This document shows positions 52,547 through 60,737 of a stretch of 64,000 nt of DNA, in pieces. The stretch is from Streptomyces sp. ISL-100. GTDB taxonomy: Bacteria > Actinomycetota > Actinomycetes > Streptomycetales > Streptomycetaceae. The notes beneath the pieces were generated by a model, which had not been told where the DNA came from, made no database searches, and saw only the letters and a program-made list of their open reading frames with translations. The DNA lies in NCBI RefSeq assembly GCF_018614615.1, contig NZ_JAGGOK010000030.1, forward strand, positions 26,241 through 90,240, in the 5' to 3' direction. How positions within the stretch are numbered: the stretch's first letter is position 1; each line of letters starts with the position of its first letter. The translations under genes and the position numbers were made by a program.

Positions 52547-53191
52547 TTGCTGACGATTCACGCCGCCGACCTGGTCGTCCCCGTCGTCGGGGAGCCGGTC
52601 GAGCGGGGCGCGGTCGCCGTCGACGGGACGACGGTCGTCGCGCTCGGCCCGTACGACGAAGTGGCCGCCGCCCGGCCGACGGCCCGCGTTCGTCGCTGGC
52701 CCGGAGTCCTCACCCCCGGGCTGCACAACGACAGCGGTGGCTTGCTGCTGGAGCACGCTTATTTCCCCGAGGAGCCGGGCGAGTTCGACGAACTCGGACG
52801 GGATCCCCTCACCGGCGACGCCTTGGCCGCGCTGCGCATGACCGAGGCCCGCTGGGGCAACAGCGCCCGCCGCTGCACGCAGAAACTCCTGGCCCATGGC
52901 GTGGTCGCCGTCACCGGCCCGCTCCTGATTCCGGCCGTCCGCCAGGCGGTGCACCGGGCGGGCCTCACGGTTACTGGCCCCGGCACGGGCCCCGGCCCCC
53001 GCCCCGGCACGGCCGACCCGCTGGCCGACGGCGCCCCGCTCGCTTCCGTGGCCGCGTCCCCGCTCGCCGTCGGCTCCCGTGCCGACCTCGCGGTCTTCGA
53101 CGTACCGGACGAGGCGGCCCTGCGGGCGCGCGGGGCCGGCACGTGCGTCGCGACGGTGCTGGGCGGCCGGCTGGTGCACCGGCGGCGGTGA
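52547..53191 (+). CDS. Amidohydrolase/imidazolonepropionase-like domain protein
   Basis: 214 residues from TTG 52547, with CGGAG 5-10 nt before. N-terminal composite beta domain (MLTIHAADLVVPVVGEPVERGAVAVDGTTVVALGPYDEVAA, WPGVLTPGLHND) and C-terminal part SRADLAVFDVPDEAALRARGAGTCVATVLGGRLVHRR match the outer parts of amidohydrolases, but the central metal barrel is reduced to about 120 residues: PGLHN lacks the HxH pair and no later metal ligands are evident. Located after mqnC, a position where this protein is often found; role unknown. Confidence 0.75.
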   Translation: MLTIHAADLVVPVVGEPVERGAVAVDGTTVVALGPYDEVAAARPTARVRRWPGVLTPGLHNDSGGLLLEHAYFPEEPGEFDELGRDPLTGDALAALRMTEARWGNSARRCTQKLLAHGVVAVTGPLLIPAVRQAVHRAGLTVTGPGTGPGPRPGTADPLADGAPLASVAASPLAVGSRADLAVFDVPDEAALRARGAGTCVATVLGGRLVHRRR

Positions 53192-53211
53192 GCCGCCGGG
53201 CGGGGGGTGCT

Positions 53212-54198
53212 TTACGGCACGCTGGGGCCGCCCAGGTAGCGGCCGTTCTCGTCGTACGGCCAGGCATTGGCCACGCACCCCTGCAGGCCCTTGATCTGCT
53301 GCATCATCGCGGGCGCCGGGCGGCCGGGACCAGGGCACGTCTCGTGGCCGCGGCCCAGCCAGTGGCCGACCTCGTGGTTGATGATCAGGGCGCGGTACTC
53401 GGAGACCGGTCCGTCGAACTGCGGGGAGCCGAGCTGCCACCGCTTGAGATTCACCATGACCTTCTCGCCGCCGCGGCAGTTGACCTCGCCGTGGGTGTTC
53501 AGGCCGTACGAGCCGCAGAGCCGGTCGGTGGTTGCCGGGGTGGCGACGCGGATCACCAACCCCGCCGAATCGTCGGCGACTTGGCGGAACGAGTGGGTGC
53601 CGTCGTACGCCCAGCCGCGCGGGTCGGCGAGGATGCCGGCGATGTCCTCGGCAGCCTTGTCCGGGTCGACGCCGATACCGTCCTCCACCTCCACGCGGTA
53701 GCGGCTGCCACCGCCGGTGGTGGAGGCGCCCGCGCGGGCGACGGTGAACGTGCCGGGGCCCGAGGCGGGCACGGCCGGGGGCGGCGTGGAGGCAGTCGCG
53801 GTCGCGGTCCGGGACGGCTTGAGGCTGGGCGATGCCTTGGGACTGGCAGAGGCCCTGGCCTTGGGGGAGGCCGCCGGTGACGTCCTCGGCGCGGGTGAGG
53901 AAGGAGTGGCGCGTGCCTGGACGCTCCCGCCGGCGGCCGGCGCTTCGGACCCCGCCCACGGCAGGTCCAGGAGCACCGCCCCCGCGACGACCGCGACCAC
54001 CAGCACGAGCGCGCCGAGCCCGGCCCGGCGCCGGCGGCGCGTCCGAGTCCGCTTCCCCGCCTGCCTGCGCTGTGCGCGGCCGGGGGAACCCGACCGTAAA
54101 GAGGAGGAGGAAGAAGAGGAAGGAGAAGAAGAGCTGACCGGCACGCGTATTCGGTACGTGTCCTCGTCGGCGTCCCGTACGGACTGGTCAGCCGCCAT
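53212..54198 (-). CDS. DUF3152 metalloprotease-like membrane protein, with TTA codon
   Basis: 328 residues from ATG 54198. Ser-rich cytoplasmic tail (SSSSPSSSSSSSL), one membrane helix (LGALVLVVAVVAGAVLLDL), an Ala/Pro/Ser-rich linker and an extracytoplasmic DUF3152 domain with NHEVGHWLGRGHETCPGPGRPAPAMMQQ, a metzincin-like zinc motif HExGHxLGxxHxxC. In-frame TTA codon 34 (54097-54099) makes it bldA-sensitive. Overlaps the next upstream gene by 11 bp. Confidence 0.9.
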   Translation of the reverse strand: MAADQSVRDADEDTYRIRVPVSSSSPSSSSSSSLRSGSPGRAQRRQAGKRTRTRRRRRAGLGALVLVVAVVAGAVLLDLPWAGSEAPAAGGSVQARATPSSPAPRTSPAASPKARASASPKASPSLKPSRTATATASTPPPAVPASGPGTFTVARAGASTTGGGSRYRVEVEDGIGVDPDKAAEDIAGILADPRGWAYDGTHSFRQVADDSAGLVIRVATPATTDRLCGSYGLNTHGEVNCRGGEKVMVNLKRWQLGSPQFDGPVSEYRALIINHEVGHWLGRGHETCPGPGRPAPAMMQQIKGLQGCVANAWPYDENGRYLGGPSVP

Positions 54199-55042
54199 GG
54201 TTCGATCCGCTCTCGATTACGGGATGGTCGTCGGCGTACCGCACCAGCTGCTTGAACCGCTTGTCGTCCACGGCGCGCACCAGCTGGGTGACCGACACCG
54301 GGACCGGCCCGCCCGACGACTCCTGCGGGGAGACGGTCAGCGAGATGGCGCTGTCGCCGTACCGGTACTGGACGGAAACCTCCACCGTTTTCCGCGAGTT
54401 GACCGGCACCCGGTACGCGTTTGCGGTGGTGCCGTCGGTCAGGGTGACCCGCTCGCAGAGCAGGCCCTTCTCCGGTACGCCCTCGCACGCGCCCAGCGAG
54501 CCGCCCGGCTCGGCACGCACCGTGAAGCGCACCGGGAAGATCTTGCCGCCCGTCTCTCCCTGGTAGAGACGGACGTCGCTGTCGAGTGGGCGGATGGTGC
54601 CGACCGCGGCGGGGAGCAGGTCATCGAGGACCACGGCGGCCCTTTGCTGGAACGCGGTGAGCCGCTCCTGTTCGGCCTTGGGCAGCAGGGTGCGGGCGAA
54701 CGTCTCGCCGGGGGTCGGCGCCACGTGCACCGGGGTGCGCTCCGGCGCGGGGCCGACGGCCGGCGGGCCGGGAGGCGCCGCCGGGCCGGTGTCCGGGCCC
54801 GGCCGGGCCCACGGCGTCAGTACGGACATGGTCAGCGCCACGGCCGTCACCACCCCGAAGACGCTCCCGGCCACGGCCAGCCGGGCCCGCGCCCGCCGCC
54901 GGCGGCCGAGGCGCACGGCTCCCGGCACCAGGTCGGGCAGCGGCGGGAGCATCTCGGTCGCCCGGCTCATGGCGTTCTTGAACAGCGTGTCCGGCAGGTC
55001 CGGCAGGTCCTGCTCGGGGCTGTGATGCAGGTTCGTATTCAT
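54188..55042 (-). CDS. Single-pass membrane protein, probable partner of the sigma factor
   Basis: 284 residues. Short N-terminal region (DLPDTLFKNAMSRATEMLPPLPDLVPGAVRLGRRRRARARLA), a membrane helix (VAGSVFGVVTAVALTMSVL) and a beta-rich outer domain with a Cys pair (ACEGVPEKGLLCERVTL). No zinc anti-sigma motif is seen, but position directly after a SigE-type sigma gene (10 bp gap) suggests an anti-sigma or sensor role. The DUF3152 gene follows with an 11-bp overlap, so the three form an operon. Confidence 0.78.
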   Translation of the reverse strand: MNTNLHHSPEQDLPDLPDTLFKNAMSRATEMLPPLPDLVPGAVRLGRRRRARARLAVAGSVFGVVTAVALTMSVLTPWARPGPDTGPAAPPGPPAVGPAPERTPVHVAPTPGETFARTLLPKAEQERLTAFQQRAAVVLDDLLPAAVGTIRPLDSDVRLYQGETGGKIFPVRFTVRAEPGGSLGACEGVPEKGLLCERVTLTDGTTANAYRVPVNSRKTVEVSVQYRYGDSAISLTVSPQESSGGPVPVSVTQLVRAVDDKRFKQLVRYADDHPVIESGSNHGG

Positions 55043-55051
55043 GGCCGGTCA

Positions 55052-55597
55052 TCAGCTCCCGGTGGCGTAGACATGCGCGTCACCCAGCCGGGTGCGCAGC
55101 CGGGCAAGGGAGCGTGAGCACTGGCTCTTCACGGTGGACTCGCTGCACCGCAGCAAAGAGGCGACCGTTTCGACGCTCAGGTCCTCCCAGTAGCGCAGTA
55201 CGACGATCGCTCTTGCCCGGGGCGGGAGTTCGTCCAGCAGGGCGAGGAGTGTGACGCGCAGGTCCGAGTACGGCGCCGGGTGGGGCTGGGTACGGGGGGC
55301 GGTGCGGGTGTGCGCCAGGAGGTCGCGCAGGGTTCGCCTGCGCTCGGCCACGAAGGTGCGTACCAGCACGGTCTTGGCGTACGCGTCGAGGTTGTCGGCG
55401 GCGCTTGCCTTGCGCCAGTGCTGGAACAGCTTGGCGAGCGTGGTCTGTGCGAGGTCCCGGGCGCCCTCCGGGTCCCCGCACAGCAGGTAGGCCGTCCGGT
55501 ACAGCCGCCGCTGCCCGACTCGTGCGTACGCCTCGAAGCTCGCGGTGTCGCGGTCCGAGGCCTCGGCCCCCGGGCCGGTCGCCGTCCCTGCCGGCAT
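55052..55597 (-). CDS. SigE-family RNA polymerase sigma factor (ECF)
   Basis: 181 residues from ATG 55597, with GAGGGGG 7 nt upstream. Region 2: SFEAYARVGQRRLYRTAYLLCGDPEGARDLAQTTLAKLFQHWRKA; region 4: LLALLDELPPRARAIVVLRYWEDLSVETVASLLRCSESTVKSQCSRSLARLRTRL. Sub-group of actinomycete SigE-like factors with the NLDAYAKTVLVRTFVAERRR linker. An upstream extension to 55711 would overlap the LuxR gene. Probably controls the DUF3152 operon. Confidence 0.9.
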   Translation of the reverse strand: MPAGTATGPGAEASDRDTASFEAYARVGQRRLYRTAYLLCGDPEGARDLAQTTLAKLFQHWRKASAADNLDAYAKTVLVRTFVAERRRTLRDLLAHTRTAPRTQPHPAPYSDLRVTLLALLDELPPRARAIVVLRYWEDLSVETVASLLRCSESTVKSQCSRSLARLRTRLGDAHVYATGS

Positions 55598-55665
55598 CCG
55601 CCCGCCCCCTCTCGCTGGTTCTGCCCCGGTTGCTCCGGTCGCTCCGGGATCGACTCCCACCCCCT

Positions 55666-56040
55666 TCAGAGCGCGCTCGCGTCGGAAAGGTTGAAAGCGG
55701 ATGTCGAGCACTTCGGCAGCTTTGCGAAAGTTTGCGCGCAGGAAGTGCAGAGGGCCGGAAGTCCTCTGTGGTGCAGGGCGGAGAGTAAGCAGAGCCGCAG
55801 CCTTGTCAGGCCGCCGAGTTTCGCGCGGATATTGGCAATGTGAAACTTCACCGTCCGCGTACTGATGTTCAGGTCCGCAGCGATTTCCTCATTGGAAGGC
55901 GCGCTGTGCAGGGCAGTGAAAACCTGCTTCTCCATGGGCGTGAGATGGCGCAGAGGAGTTGGCGCGAGGAGGGCCAACGACGCCCGTTCGCAGGCGACAT
56001 CATGGCTCCGACCAGCGCAGACAATACAGTGAACCGTCAT
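55666..56040 (-). CDS. Small LuxR-type HTH regulator with TTA codon
   Basis: 124 residues from ATG 56040. C-terminal GerE HTH: LTPMEKQVFTALHSAPSNEEIAADLNISTRTVKFHIANIRAKLGGLTRLRLCLLSALHHRG, where DNISTRTVKFHI is the recognition region. Seven Cys residues (CIVCAGRSH...ACERA...LCTSCAQTFAKLPKC) suggest a zinc or redox site. In-frame TTA at 55786-55788 (codon 85) makes translation bldA dependent. No receiver domain, so probably a downstream switch. The upstream neighbour on the same strand is an unrelated lipoprotein. Confidence 0.8.
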   Translation of the reverse strand: MTVHCIVCAGRSHDVACERASLALLAPTPLRHLTPMEKQVFTALHSAPSNEEIAADLNISTRTVKFHIANIRAKLGGLTRLRLCLLSALHHRGLPALCTSCAQTFAKLPKCSTSAFNLSDASAL

Positions 56041-56197
56041 GATCCCCCCCAGGACGTTGGCTCAAAAGCAGCGGAAATCTAACACGGGGGGTGAGAGACC
56101 CGGCTGTAAGTCCGCAATATGGGCGGGCCGGGAAGGTGCGTCAGGCAACGAGGTGGGCGGCTTGTCCCAGGTGGCCCTGAGACTGCTTTTTCACCTG

Positions 56198-57163
56198 CTA
56201 TGAACTGAGCGAGGCGGCTAGCTTGAGCCGGTCCTTGAGTTGCTGCTTGGCCAGGTTGAGGGTCTCGGCATTTTTGTTGATCTGCCGGTTCTGGTAGGCG
56301 GACTGGACCGCGAAGTAGACGCCGACGAGGTTGACCTTCTGCTTGCAGGCGACGTCGGCCTTGGCGGCGGTGATCGCGGCGGGGGAGGAGAGGGCGTCGT
56401 CGGCGATGCCGAGGTCTTCGCGGGCGTCCATAGGGTCGACGGCCGTGTGGCCCTGCTTGGCCATGCACTCGGACCAGCGCTTGTTGACGGCCTTCACGCG
56501 GGAGTCCTCGCGGGCCTTGGACTCGGCCTCGGACTTGAGATTGAAGACGTACAGCGCGTCCACGGCGTTCGGCTCGGGAGCGTACAGCTTGAGGAAGGCC
56601 TCACGGCCGCAGCCGCCGACCGGCACTGCCTTGCCGTTGATCTTCTGCTTGCTGCCGCCCTTCTTCTCGGCCTCTGCCTGACTCATCGGCATGTCGGCCG
56701 GCGTCAGGCCGGGCACGCCGTGCAACGCGAGTTCCTCGGTCTCGGTGAGGTTCTTGTCGGTCTTCGCCGGCGGTTCGGGCTCACCGGGGGAGCCGTAGCC
56801 GTACTGGGCCGCTTCCTTGGGGTCCACCAGCCCGAAGATCCGCGAGTTCGGGCCGCTCGCCGCCTTCGTGACGGGCCGCTGCGGTGGGCTGTAGGAGAAG
56901 CCGAAGCGCTCCATGCACTGGGTGACGAGCGCGTTGTGGCCCTGCTCGACCGCGTCTCGCTCCTGCTGGGTGGCTTCATAGGCGTCCAGGGGGAACTCCA
57001 GGCCCACGGTCAGCGACATCGTGGGGGTGGCTGTCACCTCGGGCTCCGACTTGTCGTCTTTGTGTCCCACGTCGGTGGTGGAGGAACAAGCGGAGAGGAG
57101 CAGAGCAGCGCAGACCACACCTATCGAACGGTGGAGGTGGCGCGAGCCGGAGAGCGGGAGCAT
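56198..57163 (-). CDS. Lipoprotein with paired C-xx-hxxxG cysteine motifs
   Basis: 321 residues. Lipobox LLLSAC (Cys about residue 26). Mature part has four cysteine motifs: TQCMERFGFS, GGCGREAF, SECMAKQGH and ACKQKVNL. The spacing of the CM-xx-xG type motifs resembles the lipoprotein at 57964 (CLKDNGL, ACIREKGIKNYPDPD). No known catalytic motif. A strong terminator follows upstream at 57198, between it and the I36-like gene. Confidence 0.8.
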   Translation of the reverse strand: MLPLSGSRHLHRSIGVVCAALLLSACSSTTDVGHKDDKSEPEVTATPTMSLTVGLEFPLDAYEATQQERDAVEQGHNALVTQCMERFGFSYSPPQRPVTKAASGPNSRIFGLVDPKEAAQYGYGSPGEPEPPAKTDKNLTETEELALHGVPGLTPADMPMSQAEAEKKGGSKQKINGKAVPVGGCGREAFLKLYAPEPNAVDALYVFNLKSEAESKAREDSRVKAVNKRWSECMAKQGHTAVDPMDAREDLGIADDALSSPAAITAAKADVACKQKVNLVGVYFAVQSAYQNRQINKNAETLNLAKQQLKDRLKLAASLSS

Positions 57164-57197
57164 GCGGATCCTTCGGGCGACCGGGTTGTAGGATGCG

Positions 57198-57249
57198 GCA
57201 ACCGCTGTTCTGCCCGGCGCTTACGGGCAGAACAGCGGTTGCTTTTTTT
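57198..57249. terminator. Strong 18-bp hairpin with T tract
   Basis: GCAACCGCTGTTCTGCCC (57198-57215) pairs perfectly with GGGCAGAACAGCGGTTGC (57225-57242), then TTTTTTT (57243-57249) on the plus strand. The genes flanking it are both on the minus strand, so only the U-tract-less side follows the gene ending at 57278. Confidence 0.85.
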
Positions 57250-57277
57250 ACTGGCGGGGTCGTTCCCCGCGGCCTGA

Positions 57278-57691
57278 TCAGAGGGTGTAGTACGCCGAAG
57301 AGATCTCGTTCTTGAACGTGGCGGAGGCGTTGCCGGAGTAGCCGGACGGCAGCGAGCCGCGGACGCCGCCACGGTTGGCGTCGGTGTAGACGTACCAGGT
57401 GTTCACATCGCGGTTCCAGTACGAGGCGGTGTTGTCGTTGGTGGACTGCCCCGAGCCGGCGCAGGAGCCGATGAACTTGTCGTCGTAGAAGTTGGAGTCG
57501 GCGACGTAGAGGTCGAAGACGCAACCGCCGAAGTCCGAGTTGTAGTAGAGGCCGAACTCGCCGCTCTCCACGACACCGTTCTTGTGGGTGGCGGCCGAGG
57601 CCGTGCCGGCCGTCGCGAGGGTCAGGCCGGTGGCGGCGGTGGCCGCCAGGGCGATGCCGGCGAGGCGCCGCGTAACGGTGGAACGAGACAT
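57278..57691 (-). CDS. Secreted peptidase inhibitor I36/beta-gamma-crystallin-like protein
   Basis: 137 residues from ATG 57691 (AAGGAGAA 5 nt upstream). Sec signal LAGIALAATAATGLTLATAGTASA. Mature 100 residues with crystallin-type motifs: GEFGLYYNSDFGGCVFDLYVADSNFYDD and TWYVYTDANRGGVRGSLPSGYSGNASATFKNEISSAYYTL. Two cysteines (GGCVFDL, IGSCAGSG) can form a disulfide. I36 proteins are usually metalloprotease inhibitors; this is family knowledge, not shown here. Located between the two related lipoproteins. Confidence 0.82.
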   Translation of the reverse strand: MSRSTVTRRLAGIALAATAATGLTLATAGTASAATHKNGVVESGEFGLYYNSDFGGCVFDLYVADSNFYDDKFIGSCAGSGQSTNDNTASYWNRDVNTWYVYTDANRGGVRGSLPSGYSGNASATFKNEISSAYYTL

Positions 57692-57963
57692 TTCACTTCT
57701 CCTTGTGTGTTGCATGAGTTGCCTGTGTTGCTGCTCGGACACGAGCGGTAGCAATTCAATGAGGCACACCACGGGGTGTCTACTGTCCCCGGAGACAGTT
57801 GTTGTGGGCCTGCGCGCTCTGTACCGTCGGTCGCCTGAGCAGCACTTACGCACCATCAGGCCGCCGACCACAGGCGCCTGTTGGTCGCCCGGCCAGTCGC
57901 CCCGCTGCTGTCAGGGGCCGGCCACACCTCCCCCACTGTTGCCCTTCTCCCGGGAGTTCCCGT

Positions 57964-58497
57964 ATGCGCTGTGTCCCTGCTGTCACCAGAACTGCCGCGG
58001 CGCTGCTGCTGGTGTCCCTCGCCGCCGTTGGCTGCTCGAACGCCACGCAGGGTGAGCCCTCCGACTCCGCCCAGCCGAAGGCGAAATCCCCGACGAGCGG
58101 TGCGTCGCAGACCGTGGTGAGCGATGAGATGCGGGCGTACTTCGACTGCCTGAAGGACAACGGTCTGACCCTGGAGACGACCGACGGCGGAGAACCGCGA
58201 GTCGAGAAGGGCACGAACAGCGACGCGGCCACCATCGCGGCGGAGAAGAAGTGCGTGGACCTCCGCTCGGAACCGACCGTGTCCGCCCTGCCGAAGGACC
58301 AGCTGGCGAAGGCCCGCGAACTGAGCGCGTGCATACGGGAGAAGGGGATCAAGAACTACCCGGACCCCGACGCGAAGGGCAACGTGCAGCTCAGCGCCGA
58401 GCTGGCCAAGTCGCTCAAGGCGAACCCCGACTTCCCCAAGGCCGAGCAGGAGTGCCAGCCCGACTCCAGCGACGGCGACACCGTCGTCGGCGGCTGA
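57964..58497 (+). CDS. Lipoprotein with paired cysteine motifs, upstream of an exporter
   Basis: 177 residues from ATG 57964 (GGGAG 7 nt before). Lipobox VGCSN, then a region with YFDCLKDNGLTLE, KKCVDLRS, LSACIREKGIKNYPDPD and QECQPDSS. The CxxxxGhxxxPDPD pattern is a recurring feature of Streptomyces lipoproteins found beside MacB-type exporters, from memory. It ends 30 bp before the adaptor gene and is probably in its operon. Function unknown. Confidence 0.8.
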   Translation: MRCVPAVTRTAAALLLVSLAAVGCSNATQGEPSDSAQPKAKSPTSGASQTVVSDEMRAYFDCLKDNGLTLETTDGGEPRVEKGTNSDAATIAAEKKCVDLRSEPTVSALPKDQLAKARELSACIREKGIKNYPDPDAKGNVQLSAELAKSLKANPDFPKAEQECQPDSSDGDTVVGG

Positions 58498-58527
58498 CGC
58501 GGCGGACGGATCCGGAGAAGGCTGCGC

Positions 58528-60051
58528 ATGAGCGAGAACAGTGAGATCAAAAGCGCGGATGAAGGGCGCGACGGCGGCCTGGGCAGGCGACGCCGCTGGG
58601 TGATCGCCGTCGCCGTCGGCGCGGCGGTGCTCGCCACCGCCGGTGTCGGCGCCTCAATGGTGATCAAGTCACCGGCGCAGGTGGCGGCGGAGGCCGAGGC
58701 GCCTCAGGAGGATGTGCTGACCGCGACGGTGGAGCACCGCGTTCTGGTGTCCTCGGTGATCACTCGCGGTGAGGTGAAGGCGGGACAGTCCGTGAACGTC
58801 TCGCCGCAGGTGTCCGGCGGCGGTGAGGGCTCGGCGGCCGGGTCGGTGATCACGAAGATGGCGGTCAAGGCGCAGGACGTTCTCAAGAACGGCCAGGTGC
58901 TGCTGGAGGTCTCGGGCCGCCCCGTGTTCGTACTGAAGGGGAAGCTGCCCGTCTACCGGGACCTGCGCCCGGGCAGCACGGGCGATGATGTGAAGCAGCT
59001 GCAGAAGGCGCTGCGCGACCTGGGCCACGGCACCGGCTCGGACGCGAACGGCACCTTCGGCGCGGGTACAAAGTCCGCGCTCAACTCCTTTTACACCTCC
59101 GTTGGTTACGACCCCTTGCCCGCCCAGGACGATGACGGCGAGGCACTCAAGGCCGCAGGCGACACGGTGAAGTCCGCCGAGCGGGCACTGGAGGATGCCA
59201 AGGACGCCCGGGACGCGGCGAACAGCGATGCGGCGGGCGACGCGGACAGTGACGCTGAGGGCGATGCGGCGGGCGATGAGGCCGGGGACGAGGCCGGAGC
59301 CACTGACGCCGGCACGGGCAGCGAGCTGCAGAAGTCCGTGGACCGGGCGGCGGAAGACCTGCGCGACGCGCGGACGGCGTACGCCGAGGCGCAGGCCAAG
59401 TCGGGCCCGATGTTCCCGGCCGGTGAGGCGGTGTTCCTGGAGAGCTTCCCGGCCCGGGTGAACGCGGTCCAGGGGTCCGTGGGCAGCAAGGTGTCCGGGA
59501 CGGTCATGACCGTGTCGGCGGGCAAGCTGATGGTGCAGGCGTACGTACCCGAGTACCAGAAGGGGCTGCTGCGCGCCGGCCAGAAGGTGCAGATCTACTC
59601 GGAGCTCACCGGGGTGTCGGCCGGCGCGAAGATCTCTTTGGTCGCCGAGACGCAGACTGTTCCCGGACAGAGCAGCGGCAGCGGCTCGGGCGGCGGCCAG
59701 GGAAGCGGTGACAGCAGTGGCGGCGGGGGCGGCGGCGCGGGCTCGGGCGATTCCGGGTACCTGGTGCAGATCACCCCGGACAAGGCCCTCGACACGCAAC
59801 TGACCGGCCAGGACGTGCGGTTGACGATCGAGGCGGCTTCCACCGGTGGCAAGGCCCTGGTGGTGCCGATCACCGCGATCACCTCGGGTGCGGACGGCAA
59901 GACGGTGGTGACAGTGGTCACCAAGTCCGGGGGAGAGAAGCGGGTCGAGGTACGGCCGGGGACGACCGGCGACGGTTTCGTGGCGGTCGTACCGGCGAAG
60001 AAGGACGCCCTCGCGGCGGGCGACAAGGTGGTTACCGGGGTGAAGAAATGA
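58528..60051 (+). CDS. HlyD-type adaptor with peptidoglycan-binding domain
   Basis: 507 residues. N-terminal membrane helix (RRRWVIAVAVGAAVLATAGVGASMV), start of an HlyD-like barrel (VEHRVLVSSVITRGEVKAGQSV), then PGSTGDDVKQLQKALRDLGHGTGSDANGTFGAGTKSALNSFY, a PG_binding_1 domain, around 150-190. A long coiled, acidic Ala/Asp/Gly segment (about 215-290) comes next and a C-terminal barrel-like region with a Gly/Ser-rich insert (about 380-405). Adaptor that may span the thick cell wall. Overlaps the ATPase gene by 4 bp. Confidence 0.9.
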   Translation: MSENSEIKSADEGRDGGLGRRRRWVIAVAVGAAVLATAGVGASMVIKSPAQVAAEAEAPQEDVLTATVEHRVLVSSVITRGEVKAGQSVNVSPQVSGGGEGSAAGSVITKMAVKAQDVLKNGQVLLEVSGRPVFVLKGKLPVYRDLRPGSTGDDVKQLQKALRDLGHGTGSDANGTFGAGTKSALNSFYTSVGYDPLPAQDDDGEALKAAGDTVKSAERALEDAKDARDAANSDAAGDADSDAEGDAAGDEAGDEAGATDAGTGSELQKSVDRAAEDLRDARTAYAEAQAKSGPMFPAGEAVFLESFPARVNAVQGSVGSKVSGTVMTVSAGKLMVQAYVPEYQKGLLRAGQKVQIYSELTGVSAGAKISLVAETQTVPGQSSGSGSGGGQGSGDSSGGGGGGAGSGDSGYLVQITPDKALDTQLTGQDVRLTIEAASTGGKALVVPITAITSGADGKTVVTVVTKSGGEKRVEVRPGTTGDGFVAVVPAKKDALAAGDKVVTGVKK

Positions 60052-60737
60052 CCACACCGGTCATCGAGTTCCGACAGGTCGGTCTCACCTACCCCGGCCC
60101 CCCGCCGGTCGCCGCCTTCCGCCCCTGCGACCTGACGATCAACGAGGGCGAGTTCGTGACCGTGGTCGGTCCTTCAGGGTCCGGCAAGTCGACGTTCCTG
60201 AACATCGCGGGCCTCCTCGACGCGCCCACCTCGGGGACGTACCTCCTCGACGGTCTGGACACGGGCGCGATGAAGGACGCCCACCGCACCGCGCTGCGCG
60301 GCCGCCGCATCGGCTTCGTCTTCCAGTCCTTCCATCTGCTGCCGCACCGCAGCGCCCTGGAGAACGTCACGCTGGCCATGGTCTACAGCGGTGTCGCCCG
60401 AAAGGAGCGGCGACAGCGGGCGAAGGAAGCGCTGAGCCGGGTCGGACTCGGCCACCGCGTCGACACCCTGCCCACCCGGCTGTCCGGCGGTGAGCGGCAG
60501 CGCGTGGCGATCGCGCGGGCGCTGGTGTCCAGGCCCTCCCTTCTTCTCTGCGACGAGCCGACCGGCAATCTCGACACGGCAAACGCGCAGTCGGTACTCG
60601 AACTACTGGGGGAGCTGCACGCAGACGGGATGACCGTGCTCGTGATCACTCACGACCTGGAGGTGGCGGAGCGCGGCGCGCGTACGGTCACCATTCGGGA
60701 CGGCGTGCTGCGCGAGCGCGACGAGGCGGTGGCATGA
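60048..60737 (+). CDS. ABC exporter ATPase (MacB/LolD-like)
   Basis: 229 residues from ATG 60048. Walker [11 protein letters not shown]-loop [18 protein letters not shown], signature [15 protein letters not shown], Walker [13 protein letters not shown] and His switch [11 protein letters not shown]. Subfamily with FtsX-type permeases. Overlaps the adaptor (ATGA) and the permease start by 4 bp, one operon. Substrate unknown. Confidence 0.96.
   Translation: MTTPVIEFRQVGLTYPGPPPVAAFRPCDLTINEGEFVTVVGPSGSGKSTFLNIAGLLDAPTSGTYLLDGLDTGAMKDAHRTALRGRRIGFVFQSFHLLPHRSALENVTLAMVYSGVARKERRQRAKEALSRVGLGHRVDTLPTRLSGGERQRVAIARALVSRPSLLLCDEPTGNLDTANAQSVLELLGELHADGMTVLVITHDLEVAERGARTVTIRDGVLRERDEAVA

Noticed and set aside
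51254..53959. 901-codon minus-strand frame
   Set aside because: Antisense to mqnC and the amidohydrolase gene; no recognisable domain.
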